From an uncultured Roseobacter sp. (GTDB lineage: Bacteria > Pseudomonadota > Alphaproteobacteria > Rhodobacterales > Rhodobacteraceae), in contig CANKZM010000006.1 in the NCBI GenBank assembly GCA_947488305.1, positions 248,001 to 312,000 on the forward strand: a stretch of DNA of 64,000 bases. Direction: 5' to 3'. Under the pieces are notes generated by a model. The model was given only the letters and a program-made list of their open reading frames with translations, searched no databases and had not been told where the DNA came from. Shown here in pieces: positions 43,850-52,684 of this stretch. The first letter of the stretch is position 1; each line of letters begins with the position of its first letter. The translations under genes and the position numbers were made by a program.

Positions 43850-44052
43850 AGGTGGGTCTTCGCCATGCTCGCAGAAAACTGGCGCTTTGGCGGTACGACT
43901 ACAACCACGTAAGGCCGCATTCGTCGCTGGAAAACCAAACACCCGCAGAAGCGCGCCGAGCGCTTGAGCAATTTGAAGGCTCCGCGCACGCCGAGCTTGC
44001 CCAAACTGACGACGAAGAATATGAAACCCAAACCCGCAAACTCTGGTTATGA
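43850..44052 (+). pseudogene. C-terminal remnant of another IS3-family transposase
   Basis: The frame ending at TGA 44050-44052 reads RKLALWRYDYNHVRPHSSLE, then TPAEARRALEQFEG, the C-terminus of a different IS3-family OrfB on the plus strand. Everything before ARRKLAL is missing. The remnant abuts the right end of the intact IS and then a stretch of about 60 bp without a gene. Confidence 0.85.
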
Positions 44053-44117
44053 ATGAGGGAGCCTCGGGGGGCAGGTCAAGCCGTGATTGAACTACAAAAG
44101 CAAGTGAATCTTTTTCG

Positions 44118-44579
44118 TCAGATTTCAAGAAACTTGTCTTTGTTATCATCGAAGAGCCACTCTGCCAGAGAATCCAACGACTTCTCGCGTTTGGCGCTTT
44201 TCCTTTTTTTCTGCTCGACCGAGCATTCCCATATCACAGCAATTCGATAATCTGCATCTTTCGCGGTTTCTATGTTGAGTCTGTCCCTTGCGATGTTGGC
44301 GGCGAATTTTGCAGCCCAAAATGCATCAGAATCTCCTCCAACTTTTGCGGCTTTGGCACAGCCAGAATGTTGGTGCCAAAAGCAACCATGAACAAAGACA
44401 ACCGCCTTTCGTCCTTTAAAAACAATGTCGGGTGAGCCGATCGATTTTGGCCCATGCAAACGATAGCGTAGACCGCGCGCATAAAGACCTCGACGGACAG
44501 CAAGCTCAAGTTTCGTGCCCTTACTTTTGTTGCTCCGCATGACTTTGCGGCGCTGTTCTACCGTTAACGGATCAAGCAT
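44118..44579 (-). CDS. vsr: Very short patch repair endonuclease Vsr
   Basis: From ATG 44579 the protein has 153 residues. Residues 14-22 (MRSNKSKGT) are the Vsr signature. SPDIVFKG holds Asp51, and VHGCFWHQH holds His64 and His69, the same positions as in E. coli Vsr. Cys66 and Cys74 in GCFWHQHSGC could bind zinc. Vsr nicks T:G mismatches left by deamination of 5-methylcytosine. It is divergent from the C5 methyltransferase gene with 74 bp between starts, the classical pairing. Confidence 0.95.
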   Translation of the reverse strand: MLDPLTVEQRRKVMRSNKSKGTKLELAVRRGLYARGLRYRLHGPKSIGSPDIVFKGRKAVVFVHGCFWHQHSGCAKAAKVGGDSDAFWAAKFAANIARDRLNIETAKDADYRIAVIWECSVEQKKRKSAKREKSLDSLAEWLFDDNKDKFLEI

Positions 44580-44653
44580 GGGATATTTGTCCCTGGTTTT
44601 TCCCCAACATCCTGGTAGAACATTTGCTGTTAGCCTAGGAACAATTCGAATTG

Positions 44654-46210
44654 ATGAAAGCACCTTATCAGATTGTCGATCTCTTTGCTGGTCCTGGAGG
44701 TTTGGCGGAAGGGTTCTCTTCCGTCGTCTCTGGTGGCGAACGGAAATTTGACATCGCACTTTCCATCGAAATGGAGACCGCTGCGCACCAAACGCTGACT
44801 CTTAGGTCTTTTACGCGTCAATTTGCTTGGCGAAGGTTGCCCAAAGCTTACTACCGATACATTGCCGGGGAGGTTACCCTCAAGGAACTGCAGCAAAAGT
44901 TCCCTGAAGAGTGGGGGGCAGCGACCCGCGAAGCACTTTGCCTAGAGCTTGGCTCAAAGGATTCGGCAAAGCTCATCCTCCCGAAGATTGACGCAATCCG
45001 TGAGCGTTCAGATGGGAGAACGGTTCTCATTGGAGGACCACCCTGCCAAGCATACTCATTGGTCGGGCGCGCGAGAAACGCCGGCATTGACGGGTATGTG
45101 CCTGAAGATGATGGTCGCCACTTCCTGTATCGAGAGTATATCCATATTCTTGATCGACTGAGGCCTGCTGCATTTGTGATGGAAAATGTTAAGGGGATCC
45201 TTTCCTCTTCAGTAGGTGGCAACCAAATCTTCCAACGTATTCTCGATGATCTTGCGAATGTTGGTCGGGAGGATGGTGGATATAAGCTTTTGGCGCTTGC
45301 TCCCAATGATGAATCTGAGAATTATAGTACCCGCAGTTTATTGCCCCGTGACTTCATAGTGAGGGCAGAGAAGCACGGAGTTCCACAGGCACGGCATAGA
45401 GTATTTGTCGTTGGCGTCAGAGCAGATATCGCAACAAATATGGACATCCCGAATGACGGTCAGTTTCTTTCGAGACTGGCGGAAGTGTCCGTCCGCCAAT
45501 CGATCGGTAGTCTACCCAGGCTTAGAAGCGGTCTGAGCAAGCAGGACGACGAGATGTCTTGGCGAAGAACAGTTTCGGAAGCGGCATCCGAGTTGGGTAA
45601 ACTAGGGGCAAAGCGGAATGCTTCCGAGACGGTCAAGTCTGCTGCGAAGAGGATTAGGTCGCTTTCTCCAAGCATCAAGCGCCCGAACACTCCAATGCCA
45701 AGGGGCAGCCTGAAGTACCACACGAGAGAGCTAGCACAGGGACTCAAAGGCGATCTTAGGAAGTTTATTGTAGATCCCAAGCTTATTGAACTGTCTCATC
45801 ATGAGACGAGGGGCCACATGAAAAGTGACCTCGCGAGGTATCTCTTCTGCGCGGCATTTGCGGAGGCCAATTTGCGTCCACCAAGAGCCTCCGACTTTCC
45901 TGACGAACTTGCACCAAATCACCAAAGCTGGAGCACGGGCAAATTTGCAGATCGATTCAAGGTTCAAACTTGGGATGGACCTTCGACAACTATTACAAGT
46001 CATATCTCAAAGGATGGGCACTACTACATCCACCCGGACCCGGTTCAATGCAGAAGCCTCACTGTACGGGAGGCTGCCCGGCTTCAGACATTTCCAGACA
46101 ACTACGTTTTTCTGGGCAATCGAACACAGCAATACGTGCAGGTGGGAAACGCGGTGCCACCATTCTTGGCGAAGCAGATTGCCCAAGTGATGACCGCAAT
46201 CTTGCCCTGA
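44654..46210 (+). CDS. DNA (cytosine-5-)-methyltransferase
   Basis: The 518-residue enzyme (ATG 44654) shows motif I LFAGPGGLAEGF (residues 10-21), the catalytic PC motif GGPPCQAYS (127-135), MENVKG (motif VI, about 177-182) and the C-terminal GNAVPPFLAKQIA (motif X) with TVREAARLQTFPDNY (motif VIII/IX side). It is longer than small type-II enzymes because of an extended region between motifs I and IV and a large target-recognition part. It methylates C5 of cytosine at an unknown site. It converges on the DptH-like gene with 15 bp between stops. Confidence 0.95.
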   Translation: MKAPYQIVDLFAGPGGLAEGFSSVVSGGERKFDIALSIEMETAAHQTLTLRSFTRQFAWRRLPKAYYRYIAGEVTLKELQQKFPEEWGAATREALCLELGSKDSAKLILPKIDAIRERSDGRTVLIGGPPCQAYSLVGRARNAGIDGYVPEDDGRHFLYREYIHILDRLRPAAFVMENVKGILSSSVGGNQIFQRILDDLANVGREDGGYKLLALAPNDESENYSTRSLLPRDFIVRAEKHGVPQARHRVFVVGVRADIATNMDIPNDGQFLSRLAEVSVRQSIGSLPRLRSGLSKQDDEMSWRRTVSEAASELGKLGAKRNASETVKSAAKRIRSLSPSIKRPNTPMPRGSLKYHTRELAQGLKGDLRKFIVDPKLIELSHHETRGHMKSDLARYLFCAAFAEANLRPPRASDFPDELAPNHQSWSTGKFADRFKVQTWDGPSTTITSHISKDGHYYIHPDPVQCRSLTVREAARLQTFPDNYVFLGNRTQQYVQVGNAVPPFLAKQIAQVMTAILP

Positions 46211-46225
46211 TCGGTTTCTCCTGGC

Positions 46226-49200
46226 TCAGACCTTTGCGCACTGAACTCGAGTCAACACCCCGCTTTCTTTAAAGAAGGCATCCCCTTTTCCAGTAAGAGA
46301 TTCCGCTCCCGGATCATCCATGATAACACGGCTTTCCGTTGCGCTTTTCACCCGCAATGCCAACTGCGCTGGAAGGTTCGACCTCAGGTTGGTGCTGATG
46401 ACCGATGCGTCCGGCTTCTGAGTAGCTATGATGACGTGAATGCCTGCTGCCCGGGCTTTCTGTGCAAGCCGTTTCAAGTGTCCTTCAATCGTCTTCTTAG
46501 TCTCGGGATCCGACGTAAGATCAGCATACTCGTCTAGAACAATGACCCATCTTGGTATGCGCTCATCAAGCGACGCTTGTTCGTTGAACTGGCCAAGAGT
46601 CTTTACCCGGACAGTCTTGAACCGCGAATAGCGAGTCTGCATTTCGTCCACAGCTTTTGACAGGATTTCTATAGCATCCTCATCGTCCCACCCGATCTCT
46701 CCATCCACATGTTCGGTGTTCGAGAGATGCTCGAGTTCCGTGCCCTTGGGGTCTATTAGTTGTAGCCTTACTTCTTTTGGGGAATAGTGTTCTGTCATAC
46801 CTGCTAGGATAGTGTTCAGTGCCTCTGACTTTCCGCTTCCCGTTGTCCCACCGATCAGAAGATGGGGCGAGTTCGACGAAGTGAAGTCTATTTCCACCAC
46901 GTTGCCGAGACGATCTTCGCCGATTGGAACAGTCAGTCCAAATTCGGGGCGGTTCCACCGAGACCAAAGATCTGGTGCATCTACGAAATACCGATCCTCA
47001 TCCAACTTGGGCACGTCAATGGTCACATAGCCCTTGTCGATATCGAAACGCATCTCTTGGGAGGCCTCCAGCTCGAGAGCAAGTTTCAGTGCGTCGCGCT
47101 TCTCCGAAAGCTTCCTTGGATCTACTCCCTTTCCGGGGCGAATTCTGAAGAGAATGGATGCGGGGCCCTCGACAGCGGGCTCAACCGCTGCATCAGTCTT
47201 GTTCACACTAATGCCGTACTGCCCGAACGTGTCGAGTATCACTTGGTAACGCCTATCAAGTTCGGCTTTTCCCAGGTGACCACGCACGCCAGCGCGATGT
47301 CGGTCCGTTGAAGGACTGGCGCTTGCAGTAGGTTTGTTTTGGGAAATAAGGCTCTCACCTACCGTGGAAGCGGGAACTCGGTTCGTCGGCTGCGCCCCCT
47401 GTGTGTTCACTTCATTCTTTGACGCGTCAGCCGTTGTCTCATTTTGCCCCCCTCCTTTTTCCTCGGCAACCGGCTTTGCGGAAGATGAGAGGATCAGGGG
47501 TGCGGCGGATCGGTCGAGCAGTGCGCCGCCCCCGGTTTGGACAATAGTCACTCGGGTATCGGCGTCGTATTGATAGCTCTCCGTTTCTTTCATTCGAGAA
47601 TATTCGCAAATTGAATAGAGTCCGGCGACGTTAACGGAAGCGAAATCTCCCTCGCGGAATAGGCTTTTAATTTCCCCAGACACCCTTGAACGCTTAAGTG
47701 TTTGCTCCGATCTTGCGGCATTTGAGATGAAGACGGCATCTTTGCTAACAGTATCGACCGCAGACAGGAGTGTGTCCCTCCAGAGTTGCCCATCCATTGG
47801 GTCTTCGTCTTTGTTCCGTGGGAGAACTGCGTCGAACATTTTTAGGGTCTTGCGGACTTGTTCTGCCCCGTGTGAATCGTATCCGGATCGCCTCAACTTA
47901 CTTTCGATCACCAGAAAATCGACTTCCAGCCCTCTATCAGTAAGGTTAAGCGACATTCTGAGCATGTCGGCCCGCATCGAATTCACCGAAGAAAACCACT
48001 CCGGATGCTCGTCGAGTGATATCCAAGCGATAAACCCGTCTTCGGCGGTGGTTGGTAGCTGACGGTCCGCCATTTGCCGCGCAATACTAAGTCCAAGGAT
48101 TTCTTCAGTGACACGGGATATGCCGAGCGCATCAAGCGTCAATCTAGGAGCTATCTGCCTCGCTTCCTCGTATATCTTTTCCGCAAGCTGATGCGCCTGC
48201 TGCTTCGCCATTTCCTGTCGACCGATCGAAGTGGCAATTCTACTGAGTTTTCGTGTCAGCCGATCGACGATGAATTCCTTACCAGCGTTGGAGGATACAA
48301 TCAAAGTGAACAATCCGCCTGGTCCGACGCCATCACGCAATGAGAGGACCTCTGGACGCGTTTCCAGTTTCTCAATCTGTTCCCTGGTAATGTGTCGTTC
48401 TACCGTAATAACCCAGTGCGAGAGTTTGTGCAGCATACCAAAAAATCGCGCTGTATTTTGAAAGTTTATCCGGATGTCCATAAAATCCGTCGCTTGCGGT
48501 CGATCCGCGGCCACTGGGTTTTTTCGCTCGTGCCTGACGGCAAGGGTCGACCAGTCCGAAAGAGCGGTGTCGGGCATTTTGGGCCTCAATGAGACCCACA
48601 GAGCGGAGGAGCCGGTTCCGGAAGCGATATAAGTTGGCTCGTCGAGTAGTGGGTCGAATCTACCCATAGAAGTCGTTTCGTCCTCGGTCTTTGCGTCTGT
48701 GCTGATGCTGTCATCCAAAAATTGAGGAACGATCGCTAGATCGCAGATCAAACCGCGAAGTGCCGCATCAGCATCCTCCCTAACCAACCTCAAATCGTGA
48801 AGGTTGAGTTGCACCGGCGGGAAGAGAGCACCCTCACCAGCGAGGCGGTTGTCCGTGTCGACAAGTTCAAACTGGCGAGCCGCCTCGTCCCAACAATCTT
48901 TGGGAGCGACCAGTTCAATTGTCATCGACAGGTTCTTGAATTCGCCTTTTCGCACACTCTGTACCAAGTCTGCAGGAAGGGCGCTGGCACCTGCCGTAAC
49001 AACAAGGATCCTCAGTCCATCGGCCTTGTAGGGATGAGCATGCAGATATGCTGTGATCTGCCGGACTATTTCTGTGACCAGGCTCGCATGAACCCTGTCT
49101 CCTGAAGACGTGCCTCCGGACAAGGCGGCCGTCTGGAAATTCTCGGTCCAACCCCGTTCGCCACCCGCGAAGAGGATGTGCCCATCGGCGGCAGTGTGGA

Positions 49201-51355
49201 TTGAAGGCTGCTGATGCGGGGAAAGTCCTTGGATCCAATCCAGATAAAGGCTCTCACCGTTTTCATTCAGTTTTAAGGAACCTTCGATCGCTTCAGCCGC
49301 AAGCTGGGAGGATTTTGTGAGATAGGCTGCAATCCATCTCAGCTTCAGTGGGTGGGACTGCAACATGAGGACGCGATCGTTGTCAAATTCCTGCACACAG
49401 TCTGCGTTAAGAAATTCGATCATACCGTCTGGCGCTTCACCGTCAGGCAAAAAAATGTCCCGTGCTTCTCCGAGAAGCCCTGACCAATTATCAAACACAT
49501 CATTCAATAGTGTTGAGGAAATTCCCTCGCTTTCCGCGTCGGCTCTGAAATCCTCGCGAATATCGACCAGCCGGGAAATCATCGGATGCTGTAGAATGCT
49601 ATCCCGGATTGGGCGTGACCTTCCATTTGCGAAGGGCAAAAGGCGACGAGCAACCTCGTCAATCCATGCCCCTCCACTTCGATTCGGGGGCGCAAAAAGT
49701 TCTGCCGTCACTTCACATCTGTCTTCGCCACACACGGATATCCAAAACAGCGCGAGGTAGTGTAGATCATCCGGGAACCATTCAATGGCGACTTCGCTAT
49801 CCAGCTCCGATCCATCCTCGCAGTTAACAAGTGCGAACTCGAGGGGAACTGGAAGCCATACCGTTCCATCATCCTCTTCTGACGATCCGCTGTCAGAAGC
49901 TTCAGTATCTGGATCAATTTCCTCCTTGAGTGGAGGAGCTTTAGTCTGCGTCGTGAGCAAGTCACCTACTTCGAGCGCGACATTTCCGGGGCCGTCTTTC
50001 AATGAACCGTGGATTTCGATCAGTGATTTTCCATACAAGAACGCGAAGAGGCCAAGAGCCGGTGCATGCCGTTCAGTTATGCCCGCGCCGGGACGCATTG
50101 TGATCCGGAACTCGCCACTCTCGAGATCATTTCGCGACCGAAAGTCCGTGGCAACCTGCGAGAGCTTGATAAGAGGATTCTTGATTGTCTCGGCCGCCGG
50201 GGCGGCCAGTTTCTCAACCATTCTAAGCGTTTGCTTCGAAAGCAGGTCTTTTAGGGGCAACGCGCTGGAGCTTTCAGGTTCACTTTCGAGGAAGTTGCGC
50301 GCTTCTTCGGCGGAACGGTTGCTTAGACCGAGTTCAACGGAAAGTCCGTCGAACTCAAGTTTCCTTTGGGGATCGTTGTCCACGATTTCCTCGGCCACTC
50401 GCTGACCTAGGGGTAAGCCCTTCACATCCTTGCCAAAGACTTGTTCGAACACTCTGTACGGGATGCGCTTCCGCCTCTCGCTAGAAGGGTCGAGACAGTA
50501 TTCGGAGCATTCCCTTCGCCAGTGAACCTGGGTGTCAGGCTCGTACTGCTCACCGGTTTCATCCACAAATTTTGTTCGTAAGCAATCCTGCGCCGTCTTT
50601 TCTGAGTCCAGTTCTGATGAAGGCGACGCTGCGAGTTCCGATCGCAGCAAATTTAGAGAGAGGCGACGAGGTGCACCACTGGGGTTTGCACGCCATTGTT
50701 CATCGGGGAACATATCGAGGTGCACGAAGCTTCTGCCAACCAGTGCTGCTATCTCATCTGGCGAGTAAACATTACCACTCGAAACCAATTCATCTGCTGC
50801 AGCGAGCACAAATCTGGCAAACATTCTCACTGGTACGGCCCGTCCGGAGCTAGTTAGTCCACTAAGAACTTCAACGAGGCGATCTCGAAACAATTCGTTG
50901 CCGTCGGGGTTAGGAGAACCTGCCGATAACAGCGCTTGACGCACCATCTCCTCCGGAACAATGAACACGCCTTCCTCGTCAAATGTACCGTCAAGGAAGT
51001 TCACGTCTCGCAGCGTAAAGAGGTTCTTGAGCCCTTGCTCATCGCTTTCAACCTTCGTTTCTATATAGACGAGTCCGTTTTCATTGTTGTTTCGGTAATA
51101 GGTGATGGAGTGCTCAGGATTTGCTCTGAACTCCTCTGGGAAATCCTCATGCGAGTCACTGGCAACAAGAAGCTTGACGCTGCCAAGGCCTTGGCCACCG
51201 CTGCGATCTCGCCAAACTTGGAGGAACTCCAGCGCCTCATTTCTCATCAGATTCTTCAGTCTGAACGAATTTCGGCTGGAGCCCTCATGGGCCAAGAAGC
51301 TGCGCGCGACAATCTCAAATGCCGTACCGGCAATGATGCTTTCAATTCTGCTCAT
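46226..51355 (-). CDS. FtsK/HerA-type ATPase, DptH-like restriction protein
   Basis: This 1709-residue protein is mostly unassigned except for its C-terminus: an FtsK/SpoIIIE-type motor with LLIGGTTGSGKSEALN (Walker A, residues 1502-1510), LQLIDPKGTELEHL, WVIVLDEYADL (Walker B, about 1603-1613) and IHVIIATQKPD. The size of about 1700 residues and a motor at the extreme C-terminus match DptH of the Dnd (phosphorothioate) restriction module. The central part contains long acidic and Ser-rich stretches. Its role is presumably DNA translocation or cleavage of unmodified DNA. It follows the DptG-like gene after 13 bp. Confidence 0.7.
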   Translation of the reverse strand: MSRIESIIAGTAFEIVARSFLAHEGSSRNSFRLKNLMRNEALEFLQVWRDRSGGQGLGSVKLLVASDSHEDFPEEFRANPEHSITYYRNNNENGLVYIETKVESDEQGLKNLFTLRDVNFLDGTFDEEGVFIVPEEMVRQALLSAGSPNPDGNELFRDRLVEVLSGLTSSGRAVPVRMFARFVLAAADELVSSGNVYSPDEIAALVGRSFVHLDMFPDEQWRANPSGAPRRLSLNLLRSELAASPSSELDSEKTAQDCLRTKFVDETGEQYEPDTQVHWRRECSEYCLDPSSERRKRIPYRVFEQVFGKDVKGLPLGQRVAEEIVDNDPQRKLEFDGLSVELGLSNRSAEEARNFLESEPESSSALPLKDLLSKQTLRMVEKLAAPAAETIKNPLIKLSQVATDFRSRNDLESGEFRITMRPGAGITERHAPALGLFAFLYGKSLIEIHGSLKDGPGNVALEVGDLLTTQTKAPPLKEEIDPDTEASDSGSSEEDDGTVWLPVPLEFALVNCEDGSELDSEVAIEWFPDDLHYLALFWISVCGEDRCEVTAELFAPPNRSGGAWIDEVARRLLPFANGRSRPIRDSILQHPMISRLVDIREDFRADAESEGISSTLLNDVFDNWSGLLGEARDIFLPDGEAPDGMIEFLNADCVQEFDNDRVLMLQSHPLKLRWIAAYLTKSSQLAAEAIEGSLKLNENGESLYLDWIQGLSPHQQPSIHTAADGHILFAGGERGWTENFQTAALSGGTSSGDRVHASLVTEIVRQITAYLHAHPYKADGLRILVVTAGASALPADLVQSVRKGEFKNLSMTIELVAPKDCWDEAARQFELVDTDNRLAGEGALFPPVQLNLHDLRLVREDADAALRGLICDLAIVPQFLDDSISTDAKTEDETTSMGRFDPLLDEPTYIASGTGSSALWVSLRPKMPDTALSDWSTLAVRHERKNPVAADRPQATDFMDIRINFQNTARFFGMLHKLSHWVITVERHITREQIEKLETRPEVLSLRDGVGPGGLFTLIVSSNAGKEFIVDRLTRKLSRIATSIGRQEMAKQQAHQLAEKIYEEARQIAPRLTLDALGISRVTEEILGLSIARQMADRQLPTTAEDGFIAWISLDEHPEWFSSVNSMRADMLRMSLNLTDRGLEVDFLVIESKLRRSGYDSHGAEQVRKTLKMFDAVLPRNKDEDPMDGQLWRDTLLSAVDTVSKDAVFISNAARSEQTLKRSRVSGEIKSLFREGDFASVNVAGLYSICEYSRMKETESYQYDADTRVTIVQTGGGALLDRSAAPLILSSSAKPVAEEKGGGQNETTADASKNEVNTQGAQPTNRVPASTVGESLISQNKPTASASPSTDRHRAGVRGHLGKAELDRRYQVILDTFGQYGISVNKTDAAVEPAVEGPASILFRIRPGKGVDPRKLSEKRDALKLALELEASQEMRFDIDKGYVTIDVPKLDEDRYFVDAPDLWSRWNRPEFGLTVPIGEDRLGNVVEIDFTSSNSPHLLIGGTTGSGKSEALNTILAGMTEHYSPKEVRLQLIDPKGTELEHLSNTEHVDGEIGWDDEDAIEILSKAVDEMQTRYSRFKTVRVKTLGQFNEQASLDERIPRWVIVLDEYADLTSDPETKKTIEGHLKRLAQKARAAGIHVIIATQKPDASVISTNLRSNLPAQLALRVKSATESRVIMDDPGAESLTGKGDAFFKESGVLTRVQCAKV

Positions 51356-51368
51356 ATCATTATTCCGA

Positions 51369-52667
51369 TTACGAATCTGTTCTTGGGCTGACCATTCGCG
51401 TTGCGTCGGAGTACTGCGTAACCAGCCCGGCTGCGATCATCTGGAGAGCAAGATGTTCTTCATTCCCCTCGAATATGCTGGCGTCAATTGAGTTCACGAG
51501 TCCCGACGCCTCGGCGGCTCCACGACCGACCGCAATTCCAAGGCGATCATAAAGAACATCGGTTACGTATCGCTCGAATGGCATTTCCGTACCAGTTGGG
51601 ATGGTCGCAAGCACAACCATCTCCAGTGCGTCAACGGAGAGGGTGAAATGCTTGCGGCCGCGCCAAGCATTGAGAAACCCGTTCGCCGCGGCGGTAGCCC
51701 AGAAAAAACTGCGGATCTTGTTGCGCTGAGCCTTCGGCAGTTTGGGGTTTGGTGCAGTCTTGTCCACCGCAGCAAGAATATTGCCCAGAACTTCCTGAAG
51801 GCAACGCTGCGATACACGGCGCAGCTGGGGATTATTGCCGCCGCAATCGCAGATGATTGGCGCATCCTCTAATCCGAGGAAGTTTCTTGAGCGCCTGTTT
51901 TGCATCAGAACCAGCCACAACCCTGTCCATCCCATCACCGCACGGATCTGAGAAACGGATGTCGCGCCCGTCTGCTCAAGGATATTGAGAATACCGTCGC
52001 GGAAAACATCTTCGAAGCTGTCAATGTTGGCCCGAGTCGCTTTTTCAATGCCATCCATTACCGGCTTTTCGTCGCTCTTGCTCTGATCATTCAGAAATCC
52101 GGCGAGGATTTCCAACGGGCTCTTAAGAGTTGCGACATACAGTTCCTTGAAACCTTCCCTTATACGTTCAAGACGAGCAGCGTTACGGTCAGATCTGAGG
52201 ATCTTGAAGGCGAGTGTGCCGCCACCGCGCAAATAGAGACGCTCAAGGCCGATGGTACTGTAGCGTTCTCTTGCGTCCCAGTGGATAAGAGAGGGCGTGT
52301 ACGGGAAGAAGTGCGCCCTTGACCATTTTGGTTCTTTGGTTCCACTGGGAATTTCCAGCTGAAGGCATCTGAGGAGCTCCCTCAGAGTCTCTTCCGCGGA
52401 AGTGTCGTCGAGCAGGACTTCACGACGACGGGCATCATTTTTGAAGCTGCCATCCCAAACCAACCGTCTGCCAAAATCATGTGACCGGCGTGTGATTTTG
52501 ATGCTGTCTCCCGAAGGTAGTGGATCCTCGAATTCACCGCAGTAAACGAAGTTCAAAAGTTCGAGGCCTGGATAGTGCCCGGCGGCGTCAAAATCGAGTA
52601 CGCCTCCAAACAATTCTCGCGAAACTTCGGGACCCTTAGGAATTGTGACTGTATTTTCTTCCTGCAT
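51369..52667 (-). CDS. DptG-like protein, middle gene of the restriction trio
   Basis: The 432-residue protein starts at ATG 52667, 17 bp after the DptF-like stop. It is mixed alpha/beta, without a signal peptide or membrane segment. A Cys-rich CDCGGNNPQLRR (near residue 275) and a hydrophobic C-terminal helix NEEHLALQMIAAGLVTQYSD are the main landmarks. I cannot recognise it from motifs alone; the DptG assignment rests on size (DptG about 440) and position between DptF-like and DptH-like genes. Confidence 0.55.
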   Translation of the reverse strand: MQEENTVTIPKGPEVSRELFGGVLDFDAAGHYPGLELLNFVYCGEFEDPLPSGDSIKITRRSHDFGRRLVWDGSFKNDARRREVLLDDTSAEETLRELLRCLQLEIPSGTKEPKWSRAHFFPYTPSLIHWDARERYSTIGLERLYLRGGGTLAFKILRSDRNAARLERIREGFKELYVATLKSPLEILAGFLNDQSKSDEKPVMDGIEKATRANIDSFEDVFRDGILNILEQTGATSVSQIRAVMGWTGLWLVLMQNRRSRNFLGLEDAPIICDCGGNNPQLRRVSQRCLQEVLGNILAAVDKTAPNPKLPKAQRNKIRSFFWATAAANGFLNAWRGRKHFTLSVDALEMVVLATIPTGTEMPFERYVTDVLYDRLGIAVGRGAAEASGLVNSIDASIFEGNEEHLALQMIAAGLVTQYSDATRMVSPRTDS

Positions 52668-52684
52668 CTAAATGCTAATCCTTT

